Numbered from the stretch's first letter, positions 1-9,058 are shown. The stretch is DNA of 62,643 bases from JANNYA01 sp043754435 (GCA_043754435.1 JAYUUS010000020.1:1-62643), one strand, 5' to 3'. Numbers and translations: made by a program. Notes: generated by a model not told the origin, from the letters alone.

Positions 1-254
1 CTCGCGGTGCGGCGATGACGCGTCAAGCGTTCTGGTATTTGCTCAAACGCTATGCCCTGCTTGCCGGCGTGCGCACGCTATCGCCGCACGTATTGCGGCA
101 TTCTTTCGCCACGCATTTACTGAATCATGGCGCGGACTTACGGGTTGTGCAGCTTCTGCTTGGGCATGTGGATTTGTCCACCACGCAAATTTATACCTAT
201 ATCGCGCGGGAGAATTTGAAGAAGCTGCACGCGCTGCATCACCCGCGGGGGTGA
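1..254 (+). CDS. xerD: Tyrosine recombinase XerD, C-terminal part (cut by window edge)
   Basis: This is the C-terminal catalytic end of a Xer-type tyrosine recombinase, which resolves chromosome dimers at dif together with its partner. The reading frame is already open at the window edge, so the ATG at 15 is internal. Visible catalytic motifs are HVLRHSFATHLL, LLGHVDLSTTQIY and the tyrosine of that last motif, in the order expected for the R-H-R-H/W-Y active site. The sequence after the tyrosine (IARENLKKLHALHHPRG) matches XerD more closely than XerC. The protein's N-terminal domain lies outside the window. Confidence 0.88.
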   Translation, partial: RGAAMTRQAFWYLLKRYALLAGVRTLSPHVLRHSFATHLLNHGADLRVVQLLLGHVDLSTTQIYTYIARENLKKLHALHHPRG

Positions 255-257
255 GGG

Positions 258-572
258 CTATGCTGCATGCTTAAATTTTGCCATGAATTTAAGTTTTGGC
301 TGTAAACCAGCGCGTGCTGCCAGCCGCACCAACATATCCAAGCTGAAAACGTTGATTTTCCCGCGCTTTAGATCCGAAACCCGCGCCTGGGTCAAGCCTA
401 ATAATTTTGCTGCGGCCACTTGGGTCAAACCGCTTTGGGTGAGCCATTCACGCATTCCCATTAACGCTTCGGCACGGATAGTCATTTCCGCCGCTTTGTC
501 TGCCTCGTACAAGTCATAGAAGACGCCACGAGGGTCGCCTGGAATACCGGGAAGTTGCTTCTCAATGGTCAT
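258..572 (-). CDS. HigA-like XRE-family antitoxin
   Basis: A 104-residue protein with a Cro/C1-type helix-turn-helix in its second half (SGLTQVAAAKLLGLTQARVSDL). It is the likely antitoxin and DNA-binding autorepressor of a type II pair. It starts 3 bases after the stop of the toxin-like gene at 576-893, and the toxin-first order is the usual one for HigBA systems. The N-terminal half, which would wrap the toxin, is not distinctive. Both genes are on the minus strand and probably form one transcript. Confidence 0.8.
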   Translation of the reverse strand: MTIEKQLPGIPGDPRGVFYDLYEADKAAEMTIRAEALMGMREWLTQSGLTQVAAAKLLGLTQARVSDLKRGKINVFSLDMLVRLAARAGLQPKLKFMAKFKHAA

Positions 573-575
573 TAG

Positions 576-893
576 TTAGGCCTTAATTTCAAGGAGCCGA
601 CTTTTGGCGACTCGCAAATCTTGCAGTGAGGTTTGTTGTGAATTCTTTTGGAATGCGTGCAGTACATAAATCGCTTCAGCACGTCGGGCGTAATAAATAA
701 CTCGAAAAGCACCTGTCGTATCACGAACTCTGATTTCCTCCACACCTTTTGCGACGGTCTGCATCGGCTTCCAATCATCAGGGCGTTTGCCTTGTTGAAG
801 ATAGAACAACTGCAGGCCGATTTCGCTCTGGATCGCATCCGGGAACCCTCGAAGGTCCGCCCGGCTACTGCCAAGCCATTGGACGTTTTTCAT
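576..893 (-). CDS. HigB/RelE-superfamily toxin (phage Gp49-like family)
   Basis: A 105-residue protein resembling the phage-derived Gp49-like/HigB group of RelE-fold toxins, which cleave ribosome-bound mRNA. Features of that group are the LGSSRADLRGFP start, the central GVEEIRVRDTTGAFRVIYYAR segment and the C-terminal AIYVLHAFQKNSQQT. It lies directly upstream of the XRE-family antitoxin gene with a 3-base gap. The length is normal and no frame damage is visible, so the pair may be active. Activity and RNA target cannot be judged from the sequence. Confidence 0.82.
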   Translation of the reverse strand: MKNVQWLGSSRADLRGFPDAIQSEIGLQLFYLQQGKRPDDWKPMQTVAKGVEEIRVRDTTGAFRVIYYARRAEAIYVLHAFQKNSQQTSLQDLRVAKSRLLEIKA

Positions 894-923
894 GAGTCAT
901 GATATGCAGATAACCGCATAATA

Positions 924-1913
924 TCAAGGCGATTTTTCGCGTCTTTCAACTATGGCGTCTTCAACTGTGGCGTCTTCACCTGTGGCGTCTTCAATTAGTC
1001 TAAACCCAAAAAACCGCCCCAGTAGCTGCTCAACAATCACCCCACTCGCCCGTAACGGCACCGCCGCCTGATTTGCCTGCAGCCTGCCCGCCAAACTCGC
1101 CAAAAAAATCGCGATTTTGCCGCGCGCGGCAGCAGAAAATACGACTTCGACTTGCGCATACGTTGCACAGGCTTCGCTTATCATATTGACCGAGTCGGGT
1201 GTGACAATAATTCTAGCGGCGCTGCTAAGCCACGCTTGATAGGGGTTTTCGCCATCCTCAGCACTCGTCCAAACGCGAGCGCCTGAGGCACGAATCAGCG
1301 CTAAAAATTCGGGCGGTGTGCGGCGTGAGGCGCTGATGCAAAGGGCTTTGGCATCAAGCCTTTGCAGCAAATGTGCAAATTGCGCGGCTGTGTAGGGCGC
1401 GTTGCGGGTAGGCGCGCCAACTAATAGCAAGGTGTTTGCGGATCCCACTTGATCGGCTTGAGCGCGCCCTGCGGCTAGCCAGGCATCGTCAACATCGTTG
1501 AGTGCGCCGATCATGGCAAGCACATTCGGGGCGCTTAAACGATCATGCTCTGGGCACACAATCGCATCAAAACGGGCCGGGTCGCAGCGCGGCGCTAAAA
1601 TTTGCACCGTGCGCACCGCTGGCCGCGCGCGTTTGAGCGCGTCGAGCGCAATTGCGCCAGCGCGTCCACAGCCAATAGCGAATGTGCAATCTAGTGAATC
1701 CGCCAAATCGGGCATGGGCGTTAGATTGAGCGCAGCAAAGCGGGCACGGCGAAATCGCGGCGCAAAGGCGCGCTCCAGCGCGTTCAATTTGACGACAAAT
1801 TCGCGGCTTTGCAGGCCCAAACCGCGCGCAAGCACACGCGCCTGCTTGACATTACCGGCGGCACCGTCGGTTAAAATCCAGCAGTTCAAATTTCCACTCC
1901 GCTCAATCGTCAT
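924..1913 (-). CDS. ELM1/GtrOC1-like family protein
   Basis: A protein of about 329 residues that resembles the bacterial relatives of the plant mitochondrial fission protein ELM1 (former DUF1022). It starts with CWILTDGAAGNVKQA and contains LLVGAPTRNAPYTAAQ and VTPDSVNMISEA, which is typical of the family. The bacterial function is not established; the fold resembles GT-B glycosyltransferases. The ATG at 1913 was preferred over a GTG at 1919. The last residues are low-complexity (EDAT, EDAT, EDAI) and are encoded by three 15-base tandem repeats at 951-995, so this tail is probably not part of the conserved fold. Confidence 0.72.
   Translation of the reverse strand: MTIERSGNLNCWILTDGAAGNVKQARVLARGLGLQSREFVVKLNALERAFAPRFRRARFAALNLTPMPDLADSLDCTFAIGCGRAGAIALDALKRARPAVRTVQILAPRCDPARFDAIVCPEHDRLSAPNVLAMIGALNDVDDAWLAAGRAQADQVGSANTLLLVGAPTRNAPYTAAQFAHLLQRLDAKALCISASRRTPPEFLALIRASGARVWTSAEDGENPYQAWLSSAARIIVTPDSVNMISEACATYAQVEVVFSAAARGKIAIFLASLAGRLQANQAAVPLRASGVIVEQLLGRFFGFRLIEDATGEDATVEDAIVERREKSP
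951..995. repeat. 15-bp tandem repeat, three copies
   Basis: Three consecutive 15-base units (951-965, 966-980, 981-995) differ at only a few positions and share the core ggcgtcttcaa. They stay in frame and encode the acidic tail of the ELM1-like protein. Copy number may vary between strains through slippage. Confidence 0.85.
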
Positions 1914-2023
1914 TGGCACATTCCAGCCGCAACGGCGTATCCTGCGCGCTCAGCACAACGATTGCCGACCTCGCGGAAACGCGAATGCGGGCTCAAGTGC
2001 GACTGATAAATAAGTGAGAAATC

Positions 2024-2605
2024 ATGCCTGACGATGCTGCCTTAAATTTACTGTTTACCCAAGCCCGAACCCATAATGCCTGGCTGCCACGCGCAATTGA
2101 AAGCGGTGTGCTTGAACGCCTGTACGAGCTTGCCAAAATGGGCCCGACCAGCGCCAATTGCTCGCCCGCGCGCTTTGTATTTGTGCAAACGGCGGCGGCC
2201 AAAGCTAGGCTCAAGCCGACGCTGTTAGCCTCGAACGTGGAAAAAACCATGAGCGCGCCGGTGACCGTCATTATTGGCAGCGACCAAGCATTTTATGAGC
2301 GTCTGCCCGAGCTGTTTCCGCACGCTGACGCGAAAAGCTGGTTTGTCGGCAATCAAGCGTTGATTGAGGAGACGGCGTTTCGCAACTCCAGCCTGCAAGC
2401 GGCCTATCTAATGTTCGCCGCGCGTGCGCTGGGTTTGGACTGCGGGCCGATGAGTGGCTTCGATCAGGCAAAAGTGGACACTGAGTTTTTTGCGGGCACC
2501 TCGATCAAGTCCAACTTTCTGATTAACCTAGGCTACGGCGATGTGGCTGGTCTATTTCCGCGCAGCCCACGTTTGAGTTTTGCTGACGCATGCCAAGTGC
2601 TTTAA
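2024..2605 (+). CDS. Nitroreductase family protein, RutE/HadB-like (malonic semialdehyde reductase type)
   Basis: A 193-residue flavin-dependent reductase of the RutE/HadB branch. It shows KMGPTSANCSPARFVFV near the N-terminus, which binds FMN, and the conserved AARALGLDCGPMSGFD segment. In E. coli RutE reduces malonic semialdehyde in pyrimidine breakdown, but no other rut gene is present here, so the true substrate is open. The start has a purine-rich leader just upstream (gtgagaaatc). The 3' end overlaps the beginning of lipB by 16 bases, which suggests co-transcription. Confidence 0.82.
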   Translation: MPDDAALNLLFTQARTHNAWLPRAIESGVLERLYELAKMGPTSANCSPARFVFVQTAAAKARLKPTLLASNVEKTMSAPVTVIIGSDQAFYERLPELFPHADAKSWFVGNQALIEETAFRNSSLQAAYLMFAARALGLDCGPMSGFDQAKVDTEFFAGTSIKSNFLINLGYGDVAGLFPRSPRLSFADACQVL

Positions 2606-3306
2606 TGCCGTCGGATACGCCAAACACGCTAGAACTTTTAAGCGTGTTGGGCGTGCGCACCTTGGGGTTAACGCCTTATTTGCCGGTTTGGCGCGCGATG
2701 CAGAACTTTACCGACAGCCGCGATGAAAATACGCCGGACGAGCTATGGCTGACCGAGCACGAACCCATTTACACGCTTGGGCAAGCGGGCAAATTGGAAC
2801 ATGTGCTGAACCCCGGCGATATTCCCGTCTTGCCGGTGGACCGCGGCGGGCAGGTGACGTATCACGGGCCGGGCCAGTTGATGGCTTATCCACTAATTGA
2901 TTTACGCCGCCGTTCTTTAGGCGTGCGGGCGCTGGTCGATCTGATTGAAACCGCGACTTTAAATATGCTGCGCAGCTTTTGTATTGACGCGCAGCTAAAA
3001 CAAGGTGCGCCCGGCGTGTATGTAGGCGGTCAAAAAATTATGGCGCTGGGCCTGCGAATACGGCGCGGTGCCAGTTTTCACGGCCTTGCGCTGAATGTCT
3101 GCATGGATTTACAGCCGTTTTCGCGCATCAATCCCTGTGGCTATATCGGGCTGCGCCACACCAATTTGGTCGATGAAGGCGGGCCGGGCGATTTAAGTTT
3201 TGTCGGCGAGATGCTGCTGCAGGAATGGGCAAAAGCGTTGGCGTGTCAGCACATTGTGCGTCTGCCTAGCGAAATTCCTCAACCTCTGGAGCTAGCACAT
3301 GCTTGA
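2590..3306 (+). CDS. lipB: Octanoyl-[acyl-carrier-protein] transferase LipB
   Basis: LipB moves the octanoyl chain from acyl carrier protein to lipoyl domains, the first step of lipoic acid synthesis. The hallmark RGGQVTYHGPGQ, the catalytic lysine region GGQKIMALGLRIRRG and the catalytic cysteine in INPCGY are all present. The 238-residue length is normal. An internal ATG at 2605 would give a slightly shorter protein. lipA is not beside it; instead a hydrolase gene overlaps its end by 8 bases, so the two are translationally coupled. Confidence 0.95.
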   Translation: MPSALMPSDTPNTLELLSVLGVRTLGLTPYLPVWRAMQNFTDSRDENTPDELWLTEHEPIYTLGQAGKLEHVLNPGDIPVLPVDRGGQVTYHGPGQLMAYPLIDLRRRSLGVRALVDLIETATLNMLRSFCIDAQLKQGAPGVYVGGQKIMALGLRIRRGASFHGLALNVCMDLQPFSRINPCGYIGLRHTNLVDEGGPGDLSFVGEMLLQEWAKALACQHIVRLPSEIPQPLELAHA

Positions 3307-4162
3307 ATGGGAAACCGACTTAGGCGCGTATCGACTGAATGGTTTGTTCGCACCAAATTTAGCCGCGTCGAACCAAGTTACGCCCCGCTTGGCGCTGCAC
3401 GGTTGGCTCGATAATGCGGCCAGCATGACTGGGCTATTGACCGCATTGAATGCAAGCCATCCCGCACCGTCATTAGCGCTAGATTTTCCCGGCCACGGGC
3501 TGAGTAGCCATACCGCGCCCAATCACCACGCGCCGTTTGTGGATTATTTGGACGCGGTGCTGGCGGTGTTGGACGCACAAAATTGGCCGCAGGTCGATCT
3601 AATCGGGCATTCCATGGGCGGTGGTGTGGCGACATTGTTCGCGGCCGCATTCCCAGAAAAAGTGCGGCGCTTGCTGCTGTTGGACTCGATTGGGCCGCTT
3701 TCGGCCTCGCCGAACACCTTTGCCAGCGATTTGCGCCGGGGCTTAAACGCGCGCCGCCCGCCAAAAAAATCAGTCCCCACTTATGCTGACCCACAAAGCG
3801 CACTGACCGCGCGCGTCGGCGCGATTGGCATCAGCGAAGCGCAGGCCGCACCCATCGTTGAGCGCGGCATCATGCAGCTAAGCGACGGCCTTTGGCGCTG
3901 GCGCAGCGATGCGCGCTTAACCCAGCCATCGCCAACGCGCTTTAGCGAGGCGCAAGTGCTCAATGCCATCAGCGAAATCCGCGCGCCTACGCTCGTGATT
4001 TTAGCCGAACCGCGCGCCAGCTTTTTCGACCCAGCAACTGTTGACGCGCGCTTAAGCGCATTTAGCAACGCGGAAATCGTCAACATACCGGGTGGCCACC
4101 ATTTGCATGTGTGCCCGGATGCGGCGTTGGTTGACAAGGTGGCGGGGTTCTTTCGAGTTTAA
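3299..4162 (+). CDS. Alpha/beta hydrolase
   Basis: A 287-residue alpha/beta-hydrolase with the oxyanion motif LHGWLDNAAS and the nucleophile elbow GHSMGG, where the serine is catalytic. The aspartate and histidine expected late in the chain are consistent with VILAEPRASFFD and IPGGHHLH. No signal peptide is visible, so it acts in the cytoplasm. It overlaps lipB and probably shares its transcript, but the substrate cannot be named. An RHS remnant begins immediately after its stop codon, so an insertion or deletion event ended close to this gene. Confidence 0.85.
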   Translation: MLEWETDLGAYRLNGLFAPNLAASNQVTPRLALHGWLDNAASMTGLLTALNASHPAPSLALDFPGHGLSSHTAPNHHAPFVDYLDAVLAVLDAQNWPQVDLIGHSMGGGVATLFAAAFPEKVRRLLLLDSIGPLSASPNTFASDLRRGLNARRPPKKSVPTYADPQSALTARVGAIGISEAQAAPIVERGIMQLSDGLWRWRSDARLTQPSPTRFSEAQVLNAISEIRAPTLVILAEPRASFFDPATVDARLSAFSNAEIVNIPGGHHLHVCPDAALVDKVAGFFRV

Positions 4163-4627
4163 GGCAGCATTGGCGGCGTGCTGACCGTCTATCAAGCCGC
4201 TACCAATGGTGCCTTAAACGGCGAACGCGTGTATCAGTTCATGGATCACTTGGGTTCTATTGAAGTGCTGACCGATCAAAACGCCAACATTACTCAAGGC
4301 AGTAGCTTTGACGCCTGGGGAGAGCGGCGCCAATACAACGGTGTGGCGATGGATCAACTGGCGCAAATGGCAGCCAACACCCGCAAAACCCGACGTGGGT
4401 TTACCGGCCACGAACAGGTGGATAGCGTCAATATTATCCACATGAACGGACGTATTTATGACCCTAAATTGGGCCGCTTCCCGCAAAGACGCCAAAGACA
4501 GCCAAGCTTAAATCGCTATAGCCTGCGTATCGAGGAACAATCAATTTTTCAATTAGGCCTAGCTAACACCAAAGGGCGCATGCTCCAAAATATTATTTTT
4601 GCAATCTTTTCTAGACTTGGAGTTTGA
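4163..4627 (+). pseudogene. RHS-repeat protein core, decayed fragment
   Basis: This stretch encodes a piece of an RHS/YD-repeat core: YQFMDHLGSIEVLTDQ, SSFDAWGERR, RRGFTGHEQVD and MNGRIYDPKLGRF appear in the usual order. After GRF the family normally continues with a segment like LSADP. Here the frame is broken by a small deletion, and related coding sequence (SLNRYS) resumes out of register. There is no N-terminal repeat region and no own start with a good ribosome site. The frame follows directly after the stop of the hydrolase. It is most likely the scar of a lost polymorphic-toxin or RHS gene. Confidence 0.75.
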
Positions 4628-4629
4628 TA

Positions 4630-5658
4630 ATGGCTCAATTTGCGATCACTGCAGCATGCGCAGGGATTTTTTTTACGGTTTGCTTGGTGCCGTATAGCGC
4701 GGCCCAGCGACCAATAGCAGCACCTAGCACCTACCGCGTATTAGAAAGTATCCAGCTAGTCGGCCCGGTGCGCTGGGATTACGTGGTGTTTGCACCGGAA
4801 ACACAACAGCTTTTTTTGTCGCGTTCTGATCATGTCGATGTTTACGATACTAAAGCTAAACGATTGCTGGGGATGGTTGAGAATACTCCAGGCATACACG
4901 GTATTGCCTTAGCGTCGGCTCTTAATCGCGGTTTTACCAGTAACGGTCACAGCGACAGCGTCAGCGTGTTTGCGCTAGACACCCTAAAAACGCTTGCTAC
5001 TGTGCCGGTAGGGAAACAGCCAGATGCGATTGTCTACGATGCTTTCAGCAAGCGGATTTTTACTGCCAATGAAGATGGGCACAACTTAACCACCATCGAT
5101 GCGGCATCATTGAAAGTGCTGGGTACTATTACGCTACCCGGCAAGCCTGAGTTTGCGGTGGTGGATGGCGCAGGCACGCTTTATGTCAATATTGAAACAA
5201 AAAATCAAATCGCTGTGGTCGATACCAAAAGCCTTAAGATAATCAGCACGATTGATGTTTCAGCAGCCTGCGTAGAACCTACTGGCTTGGCCATTGACGT
5301 AGTGAAGCGGCGGCTTTTTGCCAGCTGTCAAAATCAAAAAATGGTTATCGTGGACATTCAAACGGGTGCTTTGCTTATGGCTGTGGACATTGGCAAAGGT
5401 ACGGATGGCGCGGGTTTTGATAGCTCGCTGGGCCTAGCCTTCAGCGCGAACGGTGCGGGTACGCTTAGTGTTATTGCAGAAGATAAACCAGGGCATTTCG
5501 TACTTGCGCAAACGCTAAAGACTATTCCCAGCGCCCGCACGCTGGCGTTGGACGCCGTAAGTCATAAAATTTATTTGCCCGCAGCCGAACGTGAGCCCGG
5601 CAATAGTGGTCATAAGGCCAAAGCCGATTCATTTCGTGTGCTGGTGATTGGCCTATAG
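4630..5658 (+). CDS. Secreted YncE-like beta-propeller protein
   Basis: A 342-residue protein that begins with a signal peptide ending near VPYSAAQ, so it is probably periplasmic. The mature part consists of repeated blades of the YVTN/YncE type, for example NHDSVSVF-like and NQIAVVDTKSLKIISTIDV strands. Such proteins bind DNA or peptides in some cases, but no activity can be inferred. A second ATG 6 bases upstream (4624) would add two residues. It stands alone between an RHS remnant and the VIT-family gene. Confidence 0.75.
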   Translation: MAQFAITAACAGIFFTVCLVPYSAAQRPIAAPSTYRVLESIQLVGPVRWDYVVFAPETQQLFLSRSDHVDVYDTKAKRLLGMVENTPGIHGIALASALNRGFTSNGHSDSVSVFALDTLKTLATVPVGKQPDAIVYDAFSKRIFTANEDGHNLTTIDAASLKVLGTITLPGKPEFAVVDGAGTLYVNIETKNQIAVVDTKSLKIISTIDVSAACVEPTGLAIDVVKRRLFASCQNQKMVIVDIQTGALLMAVDIGKGTDGAGFDSSLGLAFSANGAGTLSVIAEDKPGHFVLAQTLKTIPSARTLALDAVSHKIYLPAAEREPGNSGHKAKADSFRVLVIGL

Positions 5659-5841
5659 CGCTAGTCCAAAACGCAGATCGGTCGGCCGAATTTGAGTGCC
5701 TACACCGATACCGATTTTGACGAGCGCCAAAAATTGGCTTGACTCGTCGCCAGCCCCATAGATCACCGGCAATATAAAAAGACGTGGCAGCCACGTAAAA
5801 ATCAGTACAGTTCAGGCTGAATCTTAAAAATAAGGCCATAA
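5659..5841. other. Intergenic spacer with a perfect palindrome
   Basis: This 183-base spacer has no gene. It contains the palindrome acgtggcagccacgt at 5782-5796, whose one-base centre makes it more like an operator than a hairpin. It lies about 45 bases upstream of the VIT-family start. No regulator gene is adjacent. Confidence 0.4.
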
Positions 5842-6537
5842 ATGCCACGTCTACATAAAGAACGCCACCTAGTTTCACGCATAGGCTGGCTGCGCGCCGC
5901 AGTGCTGGGGGCTAATGACGGCATTGTTTCCACCGCCAGCTTGATTCTAGGTGTTGCGGCAGCGTCTGCAGCGCGTGCCGATATTCTGGTGGCGGGCATT
6001 GCCGGATTAGTGGCGGGTGCGATGTCAATGGCGGCGGGCGAATACGTGTCGGTCAGTTCGCAATCCGATACTGAGCAAGCCGACTTAGCGCGGGAAAGCG
6101 CTGAGTTGGCAAGTCAGCCCGAGCATGAGCGCGAAGAATTGGCGCATATTTATGTTAAACGCGGCGTCGAAATTGGCTTGGCGCGGCAAGTGGCCGAGCA
6201 GCTGATGGCGAAAGATGCACTTGCCGCACATGCACACGATGAGCTGGGTATTTCAGATTTCAGCACCGCCCGGCCTATTCAAGCGGCGTTGACTTCCGCC
6301 GCGACCTTTTCCATCGGTGCCGCGATGCCGCTGATTTTGGTACTGGCGGCACCCGTTAAATCCCTAACCATTATGGTGTCGCTGGGTTCGCTCATGTTTC
6401 TGGCGTTGCTGGGTGCTGTGGGTGCGCGCGTGGGTGGCGCAAACGTTATGCGCGCTACGATTAGAGTCACGTTTTGGGGTGCGTTTGCAATGGCGCTGAC
6501 GGCGGGAATCGGTGCTTTGGTGGGTAAGGCGGTGTGA
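5842..6537 (+). CDS. VIT1/CCC1-family iron/manganese transporter
   Basis: A 231-residue membrane protein of the VIT/CCC1 family, which moves Fe2+ or Mn2+ out of the cytoplasm. The signature first helix LGANDGIVSTASLILGVAAA and the second helix with MSMAAGEYVSVSSQSDTE are intact. A cytoplasmic acidic stretch follows (ESAELASQPEHEREELA), the expected metal-collecting region. Three further hydrophobic segments complete the fold. It appears monocistronic. The palindrome just upstream could be a metal-regulator site, but this is speculation. Confidence 0.9.
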   Translation: MPRLHKERHLVSRIGWLRAAVLGANDGIVSTASLILGVAAASAARADILVAGIAGLVAGAMSMAAGEYVSVSSQSDTEQADLARESAELASQPEHEREELAHIYVKRGVEIGLARQVAEQLMAKDALAAHAHDELGISDFSTARPIQAALTSAATFSIGAAMPLILVLAAPVKSLTIMVSLGSLMFLALLGAVGARVGGANVMRATIRVTFWGAFAMALTAGIGALVGKAV

Positions 6538-6548
6538 GCTGCGCTGAG

Positions 6549-8048
6549 CTATTTTAGCTCTAAAACCAGATCCTGATCCGCCTGCATGAGTTTACGTACC
6601 GTTTCTATCCTGGGCTTACAGCTGTAGCAGCCATATTCAAGCTGGTATTGTTGGCCACGAAATGCAGCCACTTTTAACTGCCTAGTGCTGCTGCTACTGG
6701 TGCTTACCGAATATCCTATGCCAACACATCGTGGCGACACGTTTACCTCACCATCGTTTTTCTGCGCATGCGTGAACTCCAAGTTCACCCGCGACGATTC
6801 TGGAATTTCTGCCAGAACCACGGAGTGACCCACCGGAATGTCGTGCTCATTTGCGAGCGCACCCGCGCCGATACGCCAACGCACAGGAATTTTCTCAGTG
6901 CGCAGTAATTCGCATGTGATGTTATAGGGCCATATTGGGGGCGCATAGGATTTCACTACCCAATGCAGTTGATAGCGCCCAGGCACGATCTCGCTGCCAT
7001 AGCGCTCATCAAGTTTGTCTAATTCATCCGCATCTATATTGGAGTGCTGCGATGCAGCCTGATTCGGCTCGGCCAAATTGGACTCTGGCGCATCAATGCG
7101 CAGCCATTCTAGTTCGCCCAATAGGTTTATCGGTGTGCCAGCAGCGGTGATTGGCACCAAAGTAATTTTCGCCGTAGGCTGATAGCGCATATACACGCGT
7201 GCACTGGTGCCAGCGACCAAATCGAGCTCGCAGTTCCGCTTTTCATGCTCGGTGGAACAGGCGGGTTGATATCCTGGCAACTCTGGCCAAAGCAAGCGGT
7301 AATGTCCAGCGGGCAAATCGAGTGGAATGCCTGACGGTGTTACGCGAACGGTTCTAATGGGCTTTGCGATGGTAATCGCCTCAATCGTAAGCGAAACTTC
7401 TGCGGATGCTTTAGCGGTCGCGCCCGCTAGAGCGAACGAAAGTGTCAGACTTGCAGGTGCCAATTTGTCGTTGGCTAGCTGGCGCACAAACTGCACCAGA
7501 TAGGCGTTTTCGGGTGCTGCAAGCTGATAGATCGGATTAGTACAAGCGCCCTGCGCATACCAAATACGCTGCGTCCAGGTCGTAGGAATTTGATGAGTTG
7601 GCTGGACAGCTTCGGGATCAAGCGGAACCAAGCGCGCTTCCCAGGTCGCCTTTGGTTCGGCACGCGCAAAAAACAGAATCGAGTCGTTGACATGCAGAGC
7701 ATCGGGGATAGCGGTAATGTAATAGCGATCCTGAATTTGCTTGGTCGTTGGCGCACGTAGATAGCGCGTTACCGCGACTTCCACCAGTTGGGACGACGTC
7801 CAGTCCATCCGAGCTGTGTCACCTAAGCTGACTACTTTGGCCTCTGCGACGATCTCTGCTGCGCCAAATTCCTCTCGCGTCTGGGCATCGAATCGCTCTC
7901 GCATTTGGGCATCAATTTGCTGTCGCAGCTGGGGATCCATTTTCTGTATCACTTCAGGTGGCACGCTGACGGCACATTCGAGCGCCCATGCGCCGCTTGA
8001 CTGCAAAGTAAGTGCAATCAGACCAAAAACCGACGCAAATGATTTCAT
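6549..8048 (-). CDS. Secreted protein of unknown function
   Basis: A 499-residue protein with an N-terminal signal peptide (MKSFASVFGLIALTLQSSGAWA) and so probably periplasmic or secreted. I do not recognise the mature part. Residues 30-60 form a charged, helix-like stretch rich in repeated RERFDAQTREEF-type words. The following 100 residues resemble cystatin/NTR-like beta sandwiches only vaguely. Several paired cysteines occur (for example PACSTEHEKRNCEL and YGCYSCKP), which fits an oxidising compartment. It is transcribed away from the VIT gene, ending 11 bases from its stop, and lies downstream of lgt on the same strand. Confidence 0.6.
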   Translation of the reverse strand: MKSFASVFGLIALTLQSSGAWALECAVSVPPEVIQKMDPQLRQQIDAQMRERFDAQTREEFGAAEIVAEAKVVSLGDTARMDWTSSQLVEVAVTRYLRAPTTKQIQDRYYITAIPDALHVNDSILFFARAEPKATWEARLVPLDPEAVQPTHQIPTTWTQRIWYAQGACTNPIYQLAAPENAYLVQFVRQLANDKLAPASLTLSFALAGATAKASAEVSLTIEAITIAKPIRTVRVTPSGIPLDLPAGHYRLLWPELPGYQPACSTEHEKRNCELDLVAGTSARVYMRYQPTAKITLVPITAAGTPINLLGELEWLRIDAPESNLAEPNQAASQHSNIDADELDKLDERYGSEIVPGRYQLHWVVKSYAPPIWPYNITCELLRTEKIPVRWRIGAGALANEHDIPVGHSVVLAEIPESSRVNLEFTHAQKNDGEVNVSPRCVGIGYSVSTSSSSTRQLKVAAFRGQQYQLEYGCYSCKPRIETVRKLMQADQDLVLELK

Positions 8049-8072
8049 TGCTTGCTCCGAACAGGATTTTAG

Positions 8073-8939
8073 TTATGCCGCCTGATCGCGCCCTGCATCC
8101 CGATACGCCACATAAATCAGCCAAATCCCAAATGCAATCATCGGCAGGCACAGGATTTGCCCCATAGTCAGCCATTTCAGCGCAACGAAGCCCAGCTGCG
8201 CATCAGGTTCGCGGAAAAATTCGACGATAAAACGCTGTATTCCATAAACTGCTACGAACATGCCGCCAGCGGCGCGGTACGGCCTAGGTTTGACGGTGTA
8301 AAACCACATGATCGCGGCTAGCACCACGCCTTCCAAAAACGCTTGGTAAAGCTGGGACGGGTGACGGGTAAAACCGTTCAGCGCACCGCTTTGATAGGCC
8401 TGCATTAGCGCTTCATGGCTATAACTTTCCAGCTCTGGCTGGCGTGGAAACAGCATGCCGATAGCCGCGTCCGTGCGCCGCCCCCACAGTTCACCGCCGA
8501 AGAAATTACCAAATAGCCGCACTGCGCCTAAACCGACCGGAATCAGCGGCGCGACAAAATCCAGTGCCGCAAAAGTCTTGTGGTCGTGCCGTCTAGCCCA
8601 AATGGCAAGCCCGATAATCACGCCAGCAAGGCCGCCGTGAAAGCTCATGCCGCCATCCCAGACTTTAAAGATTGAAAGTGGGTGCGCCTGAAATTCAGCG
8701 AAGTTGTAAAACAGCACATAGCCGATGCGCCCGCCAAGCACCCCAGACAGCAGCCCGAGGTAGCACATATCTTCCGCGTCCTGGCGGGTGAAGCCGCGCC
8801 AGCTGTCGCGTACGCGGCGGGTTGCTAAAAAGTACGCGAAGCCAACCGCGAATAAATAGCTTAAACCATACCAGCGCAGCGGTATTGGCCCCAAATGCAG
8901 AAGTACCGGGTCAATTTGATGCAAATAGGGCAGTGCCAT
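8073..8939 (-). CDS. lgt: Prolipoprotein diacylglyceryl transferase Lgt
   Basis: Lgt adds the diacylglyceryl group to the lipobox cysteine of prolipoproteins in the inner membrane. The conserved region MSFHGGLAGVIIG, the RWYGLSYLFA segment and the GRIGNF-equivalent VRLFGNFFGGELWGR are present, along with RHPSQLYQAFLEG and multiple membrane helices. The ATG at 8939 gives the normal start (MALPYLHQIDP) and 288 residues. A longer frame from 8999 would translate a dispersed palindromic repeat and is rejected. A lipoprotein gene lies just upstream on the same strand. Confidence 0.95.
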   Translation of the reverse strand: MALPYLHQIDPVLLHLGPIPLRWYGLSYLFAVGFAYFLATRRVRDSWRGFTRQDAEDMCYLGLLSGVLGGRIGYVLFYNFAEFQAHPLSIFKVWDGGMSFHGGLAGVIIGLAIWARRHDHKTFAALDFVAPLIPVGLGAVRLFGNFFGGELWGRRTDAAIGMLFPRQPELESYSHEALMQAYQSGALNGFTRHPSQLYQAFLEGVVLAAIMWFYTVKPRPYRAAGGMFVAVYGIQRFIVEFFREPDAQLGFVALKWLTMGQILCLPMIAFGIWLIYVAYRDAGRDQAA

Positions 8940-8968
8940 ATTAGTCTCTAAGTCTTGGAATAGCATAT

Positions 8969-9048
8969 CGTCATTGCGAACGCAGTGAAGCAATCTCAAC
9001 GCGCGTCGAGTTGAAATCCAGATTGCTTCGCTTTGCTCGCAAAGACGA
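8969..9048. repeat. Dispersed palindromic intergenic repeat, copy 1
   Basis: An imperfect inverted repeat has arms at 8969-8996 and 9020-9048, with a loop of about 23 bases. The arm core is gcgaacgcagtgaagcaatc and its complement. A second, clearly related copy lies at 46398-46468. Copy 1 sits between the lipoprotein gene and lgt, so it would form a large hairpin in a transcript covering both. Confidence 0.85.
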
Positions 9049-9058
9049 AGTTAAAGTT

